A DNA stretch of 64,000 bases, from positions 62,001-126,000 of the forward strand of contig NZ_VFMX01000001.1 of NCBI RefSeq assembly GCF_006715285.1, in the 5' to 3' direction. The notes beneath the pieces are model-generated. The model saw only the letters and a list, made by a program, of their open reading frames with translations. It searched no databases and was not told where the DNA came from. This stretch comes from Arthrobacter sp. SLBN-83. Lineage in GTDB: Bacteria > Actinomycetota > Actinomycetes > Actinomycetales > Micrococcaceae. Within the stretch, counting starts at the first letter, position 1, and each line of letters begins with the position of its first letter. Shown one piece after another: positions 27,207 through 36,457 of the stretch. The translations under genes were made by a program, and so were the position numbers.

Positions 27207-28555
27207 GCCGCTTTTTCCTGCTCCGGCGTTTCCTGGCCCGCCTTTTCCCGCCCGGCCTTGGCCGGCTCTTCCGCGCGTACAACACCACGACGACGGCGGG
27301 TGGGCCAGGTAAGCACCAGCGTCACGATGGATGCCAGGAGCACCATTGCCGCGATGGCGATGCCGGCATCCATCCAGAACTGGCTGGGGAAGAGCCGGAT
27401 GAGGGTGTCGTCCAGGCTGAAGGTCCAGGACCCGTCGGCGAAGAAGATCCGGTGGAACTCGGTGAAGAACTGCTGCCAGCCCAGGGCCGCCAGTGTACCG
27501 AGGCCCAGGATCAGGACCAGCGTGATGATGGAGCCGGCGAAGAGTCCGCGCCTGGTCCCGCCGGTGCTGCGTTTGCGCAGGTACAGGATGGCGATCAGGG
27601 CAAGGAGGAGCAGCGCAACGCCGGCGCCGAAGGTGGACAGGATGACCACTTTCACGTCCGCCATGTGGCTGACTTCGCCGTCCTTGAAGAGCTTTTCGCC
27701 GCCGCGGTTCACCAGGTCACCCAGGTACCGCGGGCCCGCCCAGTTGCTGAGGTAGTCCACGGCGTAGGAGCCATAGGTCATCCGGTCATCGGTGTTGAAG
27801 CCGTAGCCATCGCCCGGGAAGCCGGGCCGATTATATTCCACCCAGAGGAAGAGGGGGCTGGTCACGGCCCGGACGGCCAGGATCAGGAGGATGAACGGAT
27901 AGATGATGGCGAGCAGGACCTGCATGACACGCGGCGCCACCGGCTTGGCATTGGCGGCGCTTTCACGCTGGGCGTTGCGGCGCTCCACCTCCTCTTCCGG
28001 GGGGCGTACGTGCAGTGCTGACGTGGGGAGGGGTTCCTTGAAGACCGGAGAATCGCTGTCGTTCCCCTCATCGGCGGAGGATCCCGGTATGGACGCGCCG
28101 GCTGTAGGCGGGCCGGCTGTTGACGCTCCGGCTGCCGGACGTTCCGCGTCGGGACGTGCGGACGCCGGAGTCCCAAGGGCAGAAGATCCGACGGCGGCTT
28201 CCGCAGCCTTGCGGTCGGCCCTGGTTTCAGGCTGGGCGGCATTGCGGGTGTCCCGGCGTGCCTCCCGGTCGGTTTCACCGCCGACCGCTCCCCTGCCCGG
28301 TCCCTCCCCGGCAATGTTCCGGTCGGAGGCGCCGCCGTCAGTGATGCCCCCAGAGGTTTTGTCCCCACTGGGCTTGTCTGCAGCGGACTTGTTTGCATCC
28401 GACTGGTCTGCATTGGGGTTGTCCCGGTGGGACGTGTCTCCGTCGGTGGGCGTCAGCCAGGAGAACGCGGGCTCGTCGGAATCCCCGGACGTGTCCAGGA
28501 AAGGCTCCGGCTGCGGCGCAGCGCTTTTGGCGCGGGCCGGTGTTTCGTCATTCAC
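27197..28555 (-). CDS. DUF1461/TIGR01906 family membrane protein with long disordered N-terminus
   Basis: A 452-residue protein. Residues 1 to about 195 are low complexity (Ala, Ser, Asp, Pro) with a degenerate five-residue repeat (NADQS, DANKS, AADKP, SGDKT). The C-terminal half has four or so helices (VLLAIIYPFILLILAVRAV; FGAGVALLLLALIAILYL; ITLVLILGLGTLAALGW; AMVLLASIVTLVLTW) and the family block YNRPGFPGDGYGF. TIGR01906 proteins have no known role. The start is GTG at 28555; a later start that removes the disordered tail cannot be excluded. Confidence 0.85.
   Translation of the reverse strand: MNDETPARAKSAAPQPEPFLDTSGDSDEPAFSWLTPTDGDTSHRDNPNADQSDANKSAADKPSGDKTSGGITDGGASDRNIAGEGPGRGAVGGETDREARRDTRNAAQPETRADRKAAEAAVGSSALGTPASARPDAERPAAGASTAGPPTAGASIPGSSADEGNDSDSPVFKEPLPTSALHVRPPEEEVERRNAQRESAANAKPVAPRVMQVLLAIIYPFILLILAVRAVTSPLFLWVEYNRPGFPGDGYGFNTDDRMTYGSYAVDYLSNWAGPRYLGDLVNRGGEKLFKDGEVSHMADVKVVILSTFGAGVALLLLALIAILYLRKRSTGGTRRGLFAGSIITLVLILGLGTLAALGWQQFFTEFHRIFFADGSWTFSLDDTLIRLFPSQFWMDAGIAIAAMVLLASIVTLVLTWPTRRRRGVVRAEEPAKAGREKAGQETPEQEKAAQP
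28335..28425 (-). repeat. Tandem 15-bp coding repeat in DUF1461 gene
   Basis: On the minus strand the units AATGCAGACCAGTCG, GATGCAAACAAGTCC, GCTGCAGACAAGCCC, AGTGGGGACAAAACC and TCTGGGGGCATCACT follow each other without gaps, decaying downstream. They encode a degenerate pentapeptide in the disordered N-terminal tail. Copy number may vary between strains. Confidence 0.7.
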
Positions 28556-28679
28556 AGCAGCGTCACTTCCGTTGGGTTCCGCACCGGTCCCAGTTCGCCG
28601 GCGCGCTTCATTCTGCAGACGAGCCTACCGTCCGGAACTTCCGCTGGGCGAGGAACCACCCCGGCTGGATTACAACGAT

Positions 28680-29672
28680 TCAGGCAGCGATTTCCGTGTA
28701 GCCCGCGTCTTCCCGGCGGATATCCCCGCGCTCCCCCGCCAGGAACGCCCGCCTGCCCCACACCAGGACATACACCCAGTACGCGGCGAGAACCGTAGCG
28801 CCAATGCCGATCCTGGCCCACACGGGCAGCGGACTGGGGGTGACGAACCCTTCAACCAGCCCCGAGACGAAAAGAACGAGGACCAGTCCAAGGGCCACCG
28901 TGACCAGTGAGCGGCCTTCCTCGGCTACAGCCCGGCCGCGCGTGCGGGGACCGGGTGACACCATGGCCCAAAAGATCCGGAGGCCTGCGGCGCAGGCAAT
29001 AAAGACGGCGGTGAGCTCCATCAGTCCGTGGGGCAGGATGTAGCTGAAAAACACATCGGACTTGCCGGCCGATGCGAAGATCCCGGCCGCGACGCCCACC
29101 CCCTGCGCATTGCTGAACAGGATCATCGGCACCCACACGCCTGTAATGCCCAGTGCCACCGCCTGGGCACAGATCCACGCGTTGTTTGTCCATACGGCAC
29201 CGGCGAACGACGCTGCCGGGTTTTCCGAGTAGTAGTTGATGAAGTCCTGGCTCACATACTGGGCTGCCGCGGTCTCTGACGCCACGGCCCGAAGGGCTTC
29301 AGGGGATGTGCCGATCCATACGGCGTAGGCGGCCGCGATGAGGACGAATGCTGCGCCACAGGCCAGGGTAAGCCAGGCCAACCGGTACAGCGCGGCCGGA
29401 AGGGCCACCACGAAGAACCGGGCCAGGTCAGCCATCACGTTGGACCGGGCGCCGGTAAAGCGGGTCCTGGCCAGGGCCAGCGTGGCGGAGAGGGACGCGG
29501 AGAGTCCGCTTTCCGGGGCCACGGAACGGACCAGCGACAGGTGTCCGGACGTGGACTGGTACAGCGCCAGCAATTCGTCGGCTTCGGCGCCGGTCAGCCT
29601 GCCTTTGCCGGCAAGCTCCTGCAACCGCGCCCAATTGTCCGCATTGACGGCGGCGAAGGCATCCATGTCCAC
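28680..29672 (-). CDS. Stage II sporulation protein M (SpoIIM/DUF95) family membrane protein
   Basis: A 330-residue protein with about five helices in residues 90-320 and no catalytic motif. The DUF95 block is visible around YVSQDFINYYSENPAASFAG, NNAWICAQAVALGITGVW and ILPHGLMELTAVFIACAAGL. Non-sporulating actinobacteria carry it with RDD, MoxR, DUF58 and transglutaminase genes, so an envelope or membrane complex role is likely. The start is GTG at 29672 or ATG at 29666. It diverges from the RDD gene. Confidence 0.92.
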   Translation of the reverse strand: MDMDAFAAVNADNWARLQELAGKGRLTGAEADELLALYQSTSGHLSLVRSVAPESGLSASLSATLALARTRFTGARSNVMADLARFFVVALPAALYRLAWLTLACGAAFVLIAAAYAVWIGTSPEALRAVASETAAAQYVSQDFINYYSENPAASFAGAVWTNNAWICAQAVALGITGVWVPMILFSNAQGVGVAAGIFASAGKSDVFFSYILPHGLMELTAVFIACAAGLRIFWAMVSPGPRTRGRAVAEEGRSLVTVALGLVLVLFVSGLVEGFVTPSPLPVWARIGIGATVLAAYWVYVLVWGRRAFLAGERGDIRREDAGYTEIAA

Positions 29673-29751
29673 GGCTACAGCCTAGCGCCCGGCATTAGAC
29701 TTTGACCGTCCGCACCAACCGAACATCAGCTGCGAAGGGCAGGGCCGCAGG

Positions 29752-30552
29752 GTGGGTCCAATCATCACCGGAGAGGCCGTCGTACTCGAGCTTCGGCCCG
29801 CCAGCTTTGCCGCGCGCGCCCTGGGCCTGGTCATCGACGTCGTTGTCCATGTCGTCCTGCTCGTGCTGATCATGATTGGCCTGTCGGCCGCCGGCCGGGA
29901 CCTTGACCCTGCGGCGGCACGCGCCCTTGGCCTCGCCGCCGTCGTGTTCTGCCTGGTGGTGGTGCCGGTGACTGTGGAGACGCTGAGCAGGGGCCGGTCC
30001 CTGGGCAAGCTGGCTACAGGTTTGCGCGTGGTCCGGGAGGATGGCGGCGCCATCCGGTTCCGGCACGCGGTGATCCGTGGCCTGACCGGTTTTTTGGAGA
30101 TCTACCTGACGTTCGGCGGCCTTGCCCTTGCCGTGGCGCTCTTCAACGACAAATCCCGGCGGCTGGGCGACCTGATGGCCGGGACCTACGCCGTGCGGAG
30201 CCGGGTGCCGGCTGAGCAGGCCATCCGGGTTTTCGTCCCGCCGTACCTGCAGTCCTGGGCTGCGGCCGCGGACATTGGCCGCATCCCTGACGCCACAGCG
30301 CGCAGGGCCGCCCAGTTCATCCGCCAGGCGGGCCGGATGGCCCCGCTGTCAAGGGCAGGCATGGCCGCGTCGATCGCGGCCGAATTGTCTGCCCACGTAG
30401 CCCCTGCCCCACCGCCGGGAACGGGCCCCGATGACTTTCTGGCCGCCGTCGTGGCTGAACGGCGGAACCGGGAGTTCACCAGGCTGTCGCAATCACGCCG
30501 CCGGTACACCGAGACGGGGCAGCGGCTGCAGCGGCTGCCGTTCAGCAGCTGA
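29752..30552 (+). CDS. RDD family membrane protein
   Basis: A 266-residue protein. The RDD domain fills about residues 10-150: FAARALGLVIDVVVHVVLLV with the Arg and Asp of the family, a second helix (ALGLAAVVFCLVVVPVTV), GRSLGKLATGLRVV and DKSRRLGDLMAGTYAV. The C-terminal 110 residues are soluble and Ala/Arg-rich. The start is GTG at 29752. Paired divergently with SpoIIM, the usual partner of this RDD type. Biochemical role unknown. Confidence 0.9.
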   Translation: MGPIITGEAVVLELRPASFAARALGLVIDVVVHVVLLVLIMIGLSAAGRDLDPAAARALGLAAVVFCLVVVPVTVETLSRGRSLGKLATGLRVVREDGGAIRFRHAVIRGLTGFLEIYLTFGGLALAVALFNDKSRRLGDLMAGTYAVRSRVPAEQAIRVFVPPYLQSWAAAADIGRIPDATARRAAQFIRQAGRMAPLSRAGMAASIAAELSAHVAPAPPPGTGPDDFLAAVVAERRNREFTRLSQSRRRYTETGQRLQRLPFSS

Positions 30553-30554
30553 CC

Positions 30555-31793
30555 TTAGTTGTCGTATTCGCTCCACGGGATATTCCAGTCGCCAAAACCG
30601 TCGGTGTGCGCCGCGTAGTCACCTTCGGTATTGATGATCTGGACCACGTCCCCGGTTCCCATGTTGTCGAAGACCCAGGCCGCTCCGTCCGGCAGGAAAC
30701 CTATGCAGCCGTGGGACACGTTGGTGTTGCCGATGTACGGATACGCGGACTCGAGCGCCTGGTGGATGTAGGCCCCGCTGAGCGTGAGGCGGATGGTGTA
30801 TTCGACGTCCGCCTCACCGTAATAGGCGGGGTCGCCGGGCTTCAGGCCGATGCTCGCCGCCCGGAAGTGGTCAAAGCGGTTCTTCTCCATCAGCACCGCG
30901 AATCCCTTGGCCGAGGGGAACCGCTTGTCCCCCATGCTGACGGGCAGAGTCTTCACGGGCTGGTCATTGACGCTCAGCGTAAATGTATGCGCGGTGGCAT
31001 CGGCGATGGCTACCTTCTTGTCCCCGATGGAGACGTTCACCTTTTTGTTGAAGTTGGCGATCTGGCCGTTCCCAAGGTCAACGCCGAAGAGCTGCATGTC
31101 CATGGTGATGGTGGAGTTGGCAGCCCAGAAGTTCTCGGGGCGGTACCGGACCATGGTGTCGCTGTACCAGTGGAAAGCCCCGGCCTGCCCTGCCGTGGTG
31201 GTGATCTTGATGGCCTTCTCCACTGCCGCACGGTTGGTGACGGGCTCGCTGAAAATGATCTGCAGGGGCTGGCCCACACCCACCTTCATGCCGTTCAGGG
31301 GGTAGATGGCGGCGTCGGCCTCGTGCGAGCTGGACACGGTATTGAAGGACTGGGTGGTGCTTGTTTCGCGTCCTGCCGAGTCCTTGACCACGTAGGTGTA
31401 GCTGTACTCGGTATCGAACTCAAGGGGCCCGGTGGCGGACCACGCCGTCCCGCTGGGGTCGATGCTGCCGTCAATGCTCTTCCCGGCCGTGCTGGCGAGG
31501 GTGACGCGCTGGATAATTCCGTTGCCCACCTTGAGGGAAACCGGCGCGGCCGGGTTTACCTGCTTGGCGCCGTTGGCGGGGACAGCATCGAGGGCCACCG
31601 GCGGCACAACGGGGGACGCGATTCCCGGGGATGTCCGCAGCGCGGAGCCTGCTTCCGATTCCAGGGGTCCGCCGGCAAGGCCCGGAGCGACGGCGGCGAA
31701 AACCCCGCCCACGGCAGCCAGGACACAGACGGCAACCACGGCAAGGATTTTCTTGGTCTTCCCCCGGCGACGGGGCTTTACATCAGACTCCAT
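30555..31793 (-). CDS. L,D-transpeptidase (YkuD) with Ig-like domains
   Basis: A 412-residue exported enzyme that makes 3-3 crosslinks in peptidoglycan. An N-terminal signal anchor follows KKILAVVAVCVLAAVGGVFA. Two Ig-like domains occupy about residues 60-250, as in mycobacterial Ldt proteins. The YkuD domain ends with the catalytic motif HQALESAYPYIG, then SHGCIGF with the nucleophilic Cys near residue 363. No lipobox Cys follows the hydrophobic segment. ATG at 31793. Converges with the RDD gene (3-base gap). Confidence 0.95.
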   Translation of the reverse strand: MESDVKPRRRGKTKKILAVVAVCVLAAVGGVFAAVAPGLAGGPLESEAGSALRTSPGIASPVVPPVALDAVPANGAKQVNPAAPVSLKVGNGIIQRVTLASTAGKSIDGSIDPSGTAWSATGPLEFDTEYSYTYVVKDSAGRETSTTQSFNTVSSSHEADAAIYPLNGMKVGVGQPLQIIFSEPVTNRAAVEKAIKITTTAGQAGAFHWYSDTMVRYRPENFWAANSTITMDMQLFGVDLGNGQIANFNKKVNVSIGDKKVAIADATAHTFTLSVNDQPVKTLPVSMGDKRFPSAKGFAVLMEKNRFDHFRAASIGLKPGDPAYYGEADVEYTIRLTLSGAYIHQALESAYPYIGNTNVSHGCIGFLPDGAAWVFDNMGTGDVVQIINTEGDYAAHTDGFGDWNIPWSEYDN

Positions 31794-31821
31794 GTTTTTG
31801 ATCCTACGTGCAGAAAATAAC

Positions 31822-31850
31822 GGCCCGGGCGCTTGTCCAGCGCCCGGGCC
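31822..31850 (-). terminator. Intrinsic terminator after ahcY
   Basis: Perfect 12-bp arms GGCCCGGGCGCT and AGCGCCCGGGCC surround a 5-base loop. The minus strand continues GTTATTTTCTG. It starts 9 bases after the ahcY stop. Confidence 0.88.
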
Positions 31851-31858
31851 CTTACGTC

Positions 31859-33325
31859 TCAGTAACGATAGTGCTCGGGCTTGTACGGGCCCGCGACGTC
31901 GATGTCCAGGTATTCCGCCTGGTCCTTGGTCAGCTCCGTGAGTTCAACGCCCAGGGCAGCCAGGTGCAGCCGGGCCACCTTCTCATCCAGGACCTTCGGC
32001 AGGACGTAGACCTTGTTTTCGTACTCGTGCTGGTCCCGCTTGGTCCACAGCTCGATCTGCGCAATGGTCTGGTTGGCAAACGAGTTGCTCATGACGAACG
32101 ACGGGTGGCCCGTGGCGTTGCCCAGGTTGAGCAGCCGGCCCTCGGACAGGACGATGATGGAGCGCTCCGCGTCAGTTCCTTCGTCGAAGACCCATTCGTG
32201 GACCTGCGGCTTGATTTCAACCTTCTTGATCCCGGGGATGCGGGACAGGCCGGCGATGTCGATCTCATTGTCGAAGTGGCCGATGTTGCCCACGATGGCC
32301 TTGTTCTTCATGCCGGCCATGTGCTCAGCCAGGATGACGTCCTTGTTGCCGGTGGTGGTGATGAAGATGTCGCCCTGGGCCAGGACCGATTCCAGCTTGG
32401 CCACCTGGTAGCCGTCCATGGCTGCCTGGAGCGCGCAGATGGGATCGATCTCGGTCACGATGACGCGGGAGCCCTGGCCGCGCAGGGCTTCCGCCGCGCC
32501 CTTGCCAACATCGCCGTAACCGCAGACCACGGCCACCTTGCCGCCCATGAGCACATCGGTGGCACGGTTGATGCCGTCGGGCAGGGAGTGGCGGATGCCG
32601 TACTTGTTGTCGAACTTGCTCTTGGTCACGGAATCGTTGACGTTGATGGCAGGGAAGAGGAGTTTGCCCTGGTCCGCTAGCTGGTACAGGCGGTGCACAC
32701 CCGTGGTGGTTTCCTCGCTGACGCCCTTGATGGTGGCGGCAGTCCTGGTCCACTTCTGCGGGTCGGCGGCAAGGGAGCGCCGGAGCACGTCGAGGAAGAT
32801 GCCGTACTCTTCGGAATCCTCGGGGTCGGCGGAGGGAACGTTGCCCACGGCCTCGAACTCGACGCCCTTGTGGACCAGCATGGTGGCGTCGCCGCCGTCG
32901 TCAAGGATCATGTTGGGGCCCAGCTCGGGATTGGACTCGGCGCCGGGCCAGGTAAGGATCTGCTCGGCGGTCCACCAGTATTCCTCGAGGGTTTCGCCCT
33001 TCCATGCGAACACCGGGACGCCCTGCGGGTCCTCGACGGTGCCCTTGCCCACCACCACGGCCGCCGCGGCCTCGTCCTGGGTGGAGAAGATGTTGCAGGA
33101 CGCCCAGCGGACCTCGGCACCCAGCGCGGTGAGGGTCTCGATCAGCACAGCGGTCTGCACCGTCATGTGCAGGGAACCGGCGATCCGGGCGCCCTTGAGC
33201 GGCTGCGAGGGGCCGAACTCCTCACGGAGGGACATCAGGCCGGGCATTTCGTGTTCCGCGAGGCGGATCTGGTGGCGGCCGGCTTCCGCCAGGGAAATAT
33301 CGGCAACCTTGTACTCAAAAGTCAT
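31859..33325 (-). CDS. ahcY: Adenosylhomocysteinase (SAH hydrolase)
   Basis: A 488-residue cytosolic enzyme that splits S-adenosylhomocysteine into adenosine and homocysteine and keeps methylation running. Visible features: [20 protein letters not shown] near the N-terminus, [16 protein letters not shown] substrate block, the NAD Rossmann loop CGYGDVGKG and the C-terminal PEHYRY. It is the longer actinobacterial form with an insertion around residues 135-175. ATG at 33325. No SAH riboswitch pattern was recognised in the 90-base leader. Confidence 0.98.
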   Translation of the reverse strand: MTFEYKVADISLAEAGRHQIRLAEHEMPGLMSLREEFGPSQPLKGARIAGSLHMTVQTAVLIETLTALGAEVRWASCNIFSTQDEAAAAVVVGKGTVEDPQGVPVFAWKGETLEEYWWTAEQILTWPGAESNPELGPNMILDDGGDATMLVHKGVEFEAVGNVPSADPEDSEEYGIFLDVLRRSLAADPQKWTRTAATIKGVSEETTTGVHRLYQLADQGKLLFPAINVNDSVTKSKFDNKYGIRHSLPDGINRATDVLMGGKVAVVCGYGDVGKGAAEALRGQGSRVIVTEIDPICALQAAMDGYQVAKLESVLAQGDIFITTTGNKDVILAEHMAGMKNKAIVGNIGHFDNEIDIAGLSRIPGIKKVEIKPQVHEWVFDEGTDAERSIIVLSEGRLLNLGNATGHPSFVMSNSFANQTIAQIELWTKRDQHEYENKVYVLPKVLDEKVARLHLAALGVELTELTKDQAEYLDIDVAGPYKPEHYRY

Positions 33326-33415
33326 GGGTGGTCCTTTGCTTGGTCCGGGTCCTGGTCCAGTCCCCGTTCTGCTGTTTCTGTGATAACCAGTGCAGGTGAA
33401 GCTGATACAGGTGGA

Positions 33416-33643
33416 TTACTGCCCTGCTGCAGCGGAATCGTGCTGGTCCGAACCTGCCGAGGCTGCTGCGGCGAGCAGTTCCGGAGGCAGCAGCAAAGGG
33501 ATCCCGTCCTCGATCGCGTATCGGTTCTTCACGCCCGTGTCCCCGGCGGCAGTGGCCACCAGTTCCTCCCCCTCCTGGACCAGGGGCGAGCCGGTCACGG
33601 GGCAACGCAGGACGGACAACAGCTCGGGGCTGATCTTTGGCAT
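33416..33643 (-). CDS. Trm112-like small protein
   Basis: A 75-residue protein. The block LLSVLRCPVTGSPLVQEGEE plus NRYAIEDGIPLLLP is the Trm112/YcaR family core, which in other organisms binds methyltransferase partners. Only one Cys is present, so the zinc site of eukaryotic Trm112 is absent, as in many bacterial members. ATG at 33643 has GGGAG upstream; the longer frame upstream is non-coding. It lies between the DUF3499 gene and ahcY, in the same direction as both. Confidence 0.85.
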   Translation of the reverse strand: MPKISPELLSVLRCPVTGSPLVQEGEELVATAAGDTGVKNRYAIEDGIPLLLPPELLAAAASAGSDQHDSAAAGQ

Positions 33644-33722
33644 TTGTTCATGCTCCCTGGCGGGCGCGCTCGCGCCGGTAGCGGAAAAGATGTGCAGGTT
33701 CCAGCGTACCGCCAGATGCGGG

Positions 33723-34109
33723 TCAGGAAGGTTCGCGGAGGATCCGCAGGTGGCCGCGGCGCGCCCCGTCCGTGCCTGCCGGAGCTTCCAGTGCCGAATG
33801 GTGGCCGCGCTGGGCGGGCGGCTGCGCCTCCGGAGGCAGGGCTGCGGCGTCGCGCACTGCATTTGCCAAGGCAAGCAGGTCATCGGGCCCGGGCTGCTGT
33901 GGAGTGGACGGCATTGCCAGGCGAAGTACTTCCCAGCCGCGGGGAACCGTCAACGAATCAGCATGCTGCTCGCAAAGGTCGTAGCAGTGCGGCTCGGCGT
34001 AGGTGGCCAACGGCCCCAGGACCGCGGTGGAGTCTGCATAAACGTACGTCAGGGTGGCTACCGCCGGCTGGCGGCAGGCAGACCTTGAACACTGACGGAT
34101 AGCTCCCAC
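33723..34109 (-). CDS. DUF3499 family actinobacterial protein
   Basis: About 128 residues from GTG at 34109. The core IRQCSRSACRQPAVATLTYV and ATYAEPHCYDLCEQHADSL holds two Cys-rich pairs (CSRSAC and CYDLCEQH) that look like a metal-binding knuckle. The C-terminal tail is Pro/Ala-rich and disordered. This gene is found beside a metallopeptidase, DUF5719 and WhiB genes across actinobacteria; its function is unknown. A longer reading from ATG 34238 would overlap the divergent gene and is less likely. The ribosome-binding site for GTG is weak (AAGGGG 14 bases up). Confidence 0.8.
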   Translation of the reverse strand: MGAIRQCSRSACRQPAVATLTYVYADSTAVLGPLATYAEPHCYDLCEQHADSLTVPRGWEVLRLAMPSTPQQPGPDDLLALANAVRDAAALPPEAQPPAQRGHHSALEAPAGTDGARRGHLRILREPS

Positions 34110-34228
34110 GACATCACAGACTACCCCTTCACCGACCAAAAGCTGCGCATTGCCGGCCCAATCAGACGCGCCCTGGGCAGCCGGGAGGATGTATCGCGTA
34201 AATCCTCCCCCGGGTTTACAGTCGATGT

Positions 34229-34741
34229 ATGCAGTCATCGAACCATGAATCAGGTTTTTCGGTCCGGTTGGCTGACCCGGATGCCCCAGCGGCAACGGGC
34301 GTGGGAACCGCCGGCAGGAGCTTCTTCAGGCGGCGCCGGAACCGCCACGGGCGCGGCCTTCGGGGCGAAGTGATGTTGCCGACGCATCCGGGCTACCGGA
34401 CGCGCGGCGACCGCTTTGACGACATGGTGCTGGACTCCGCCCAACGGTTGCACGACATCTGGGGCAAAACGCTCGACGGCGTCAGGTTCGGTGTGGATGA
34501 GATTCCGCCGGACCTGGAACAGCTTGCCGCCAACGCCACCCCTGCACCCATGGGCGCCTATACCCCCGCCGCGGGAGAGGACGGGCCCACGATCACTGTG
34601 TACCGCCGGGTGGTGGAGCAGGCATGCTCCAGCGTGGAAGAGCTCCAGGACCTGGTGCACGACGTGGTGGTGGAGCACACGGCGGAAATGCTGGGTGTCG
34701 CGCCGGAGACGCTGGATCCGGTGTACCGCCGCCGCTACTGA
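34229..34741 (+). CDS. Metallopeptidase family protein (zincin-like)
   Basis: About 170 residues. The C-terminal part VEELQDLVHDVVVEHTAEML lies where this actinobacterial family has a zincin-like helix, here HDVVVEH rather than classic HExxH. The N-terminal 45 residues are Arg-rich (FFRRRRNRHGRGLRG) and may not belong to the mature reading: ATG at 34373 (MLPTHPGYR) is an alternative start. Diverges from DUF3499. Activity has not been shown for the family as far as the sequence tells; the name follows domain annotation. Confidence 0.8.
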   Translation: MQSSNHESGFSVRLADPDAPAATGVGTAGRSFFRRRRNRHGRGLRGEVMLPTHPGYRTRGDRFDDMVLDSAQRLHDIWGKTLDGVRFGVDEIPPDLEQLAANATPAPMGAYTPAAGEDGPTITVYRRVVEQACSSVEELQDLVHDVVVEHTAEMLGVAPETLDPVYRRRY

Positions 34742-34750
34742 ACGCGCAGC

Positions 34751-36457
34751 CTAGTAGCCCAGGGCGACCGGGACCGTTTCCTGGCCGGCAGCGGCAGCAA
34801 GGAAAGCCAGGGACGAGACGTCGTTGCGTCCGTCCTGGCCCACCAGTACCGCCCCGTAGGCGGCGTCGCCGGAGGCGGAAACCACATAGCCCACGACGTC
34901 CACCCCGTCAGCCTGTTCCGGAATGCCGATGGTCGCGGTCGTTCCGCCCGCAATGTCGGCGGTGGCGGCTGCACGCACCTTTCCATCGGCAGTGATGGGT
35001 GCATACGTGATGTTGGCCCTGGTGTCCAGCGCCCCGAACACCAACTGGCGTTGGCCGCCCTTGGGGACGGGAACCACGTGCTGGCTGCCAAGCCGCACGG
35101 CCGACGGCGCCCAAGCAACATCCGATGGCTGTCCTGCCTGCAGCCCGCGGCCCATGCGTGCGGCAGCAACAAAGGAGACGTCGGATGAGGCCGCCACGGT
35201 GTACTGGCCGGCGGGTACACCGGCCAGGGAGACCTCGGTGGTGGACCCAGCCTTCGCGGTGATGACGCCGCCGGAGGGAAGGGCGTGCTGGCCGTCCCGT
35301 CCGTAGAGCTTGATTTCCACCACTGCATCGGCGGCGCCGGGAACTGTCAGCTCGAGGGCCGGGCCGGCATCCTTGTAGGCGGCCTGGGCCGTCAGGGCAG
35401 CAATCCCCGCGGGGTCCTGGATATCCACCCCCGTCATCACCTGGCGGACAGCAGGGGCGGTCCCTGGGCTAATGAAATCCACGCCGCCCGGAGTGAGGCC
35501 GCGCAGTACGCTCTGTTGGATGGAGGCGGCCACCGGGCCACCGGCGCTGCGGACGTGCACGCTGAGGCTCGGCTCGTTGGGTGCCAGGCCGGCCAGGACC
35601 ACGCTGCGGGTGCTGCCGGGGGCAACCAGCAGTCCACGGCTGCCCGGCGCCTGGATCTGCCCGCCGGAACCAAAAAGTTCAAGGCTCACTGTGGCGGGGG
35701 TACTGGAGGCGTTGGTCAGTGCCAGCACGGAGGTCCGGCCGACGGTGGTGCTGGCACCTGCCAGCCATTGGTCGTTGGAAGGTTGCGCGCAGGTGGCAGC
35801 AGCACTGCCCTGCAGGTCACCATCCTTGGCGGTGTACTTCATTGCGGCGGCGGCCGAGGCATTCTGGTTGGCCACGGCCTTGGCAGTGAGGACGCTTACC
35901 TGGTCCACCACACGGTCCGCGGCCACTCCGGCAAGCAGCTCCTGGGGTGCGGCGGCAGTAGGTGCCGGACCAGGGTCCTTGGAGATTTCGAGGGCGCCCT
36001 CACCATCCAGGCGCGCGAGCCTGCTTCCAGGAAGCACACCTCCGGCGCTGAGCACGGCGGCACTGACCTTCGTTGCCGCAGTGGCGGACTCAGGCCGGAA
36101 CTGGGCGTCGGTGCCGGCGTCGGTTCCCGCCAGCAGCCGCGCAGGGCCGGGGCAGACGCCAATACTGGCTCCTGCCGGGACGGCGGCTTCCGTGGGCGGC
36201 ACTGTCCGGGTGGATACGGGCCCGGCCATTAGCGACCCTCCGGCCACCAGTGCTCCGCCACCGGCGAGGATGAGGACGCCTGCGGCAACTCCGGCCACAG
36301 AGGCCGCCCGCCCCTTGCCACCTGGCACACGTGTGGCGCCGCGGCCGGATGTCTTCCTGCCTTTGCCGGACGCTGTTTGGGGCGTTTCACCGGCCCGGAC
36401 CTGCATTTCTCCCTCGGCGGAAGGATCGCCGGCGGCCGGCGGGGTGTGCTCATGCAT
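34751..36457 (-). CDS. DUF5719 family secreted/membrane-anchored protein
   Basis: A 568-residue protein. A basic N-terminus (GKGRKTSGRGATRVPGGKGR) leads into one helix (VAGVAAGVLILAGGGALVAG, about residues 54-73), and the rest is beta-rich, Ala/Gly/Thr-rich and outside the cell. Repeated segments such as SVLALTNASSTPATVSLELF and AVVEIKLYGRDGQ suggest two or three Ig-like sheets. ATG at 36457 overlaps the 3' end of the glycosyltransferase gene by eight bases, so translation is coupled and the two products probably work together at the surface. Function unknown. Confidence 0.88.
   Translation of the reverse strand: MHEHTPPAAGDPSAEGEMQVRAGETPQTASGKGRKTSGRGATRVPGGKGRAASVAGVAAGVLILAGGGALVAGGSLMAGPVSTRTVPPTEAAVPAGASIGVCPGPARLLAGTDAGTDAQFRPESATAATKVSAAVLSAGGVLPGSRLARLDGEGALEISKDPGPAPTAAAPQELLAGVAADRVVDQVSVLTAKAVANQNASAAAAMKYTAKDGDLQGSAAATCAQPSNDQWLAGASTTVGRTSVLALTNASSTPATVSLELFGSGGQIQAPGSRGLLVAPGSTRSVVLAGLAPNEPSLSVHVRSAGGPVAASIQQSVLRGLTPGGVDFISPGTAPAVRQVMTGVDIQDPAGIAALTAQAAYKDAGPALELTVPGAADAVVEIKLYGRDGQHALPSGGVITAKAGSTTEVSLAGVPAGQYTVAASSDVSFVAAARMGRGLQAGQPSDVAWAPSAVRLGSQHVVPVPKGGQRQLVFGALDTRANITYAPITADGKVRAAATADIAGGTTATIGIPEQADGVDVVGYVVSASGDAAYGAVLVGQDGRNDVSSLAFLAAAAGQETVPVALGY

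Noticed and set aside
33326..33415. SAH riboswitch upstream of ahcY
   Set aside because: No matching conserved core was visible; the short leader only has a loose TGGTCC repetition.
34110..34295. Longer DUF3499 reading frame
   Set aside because: It would overlap the divergent metallopeptidase gene; the conserved part begins at GTG 34109.
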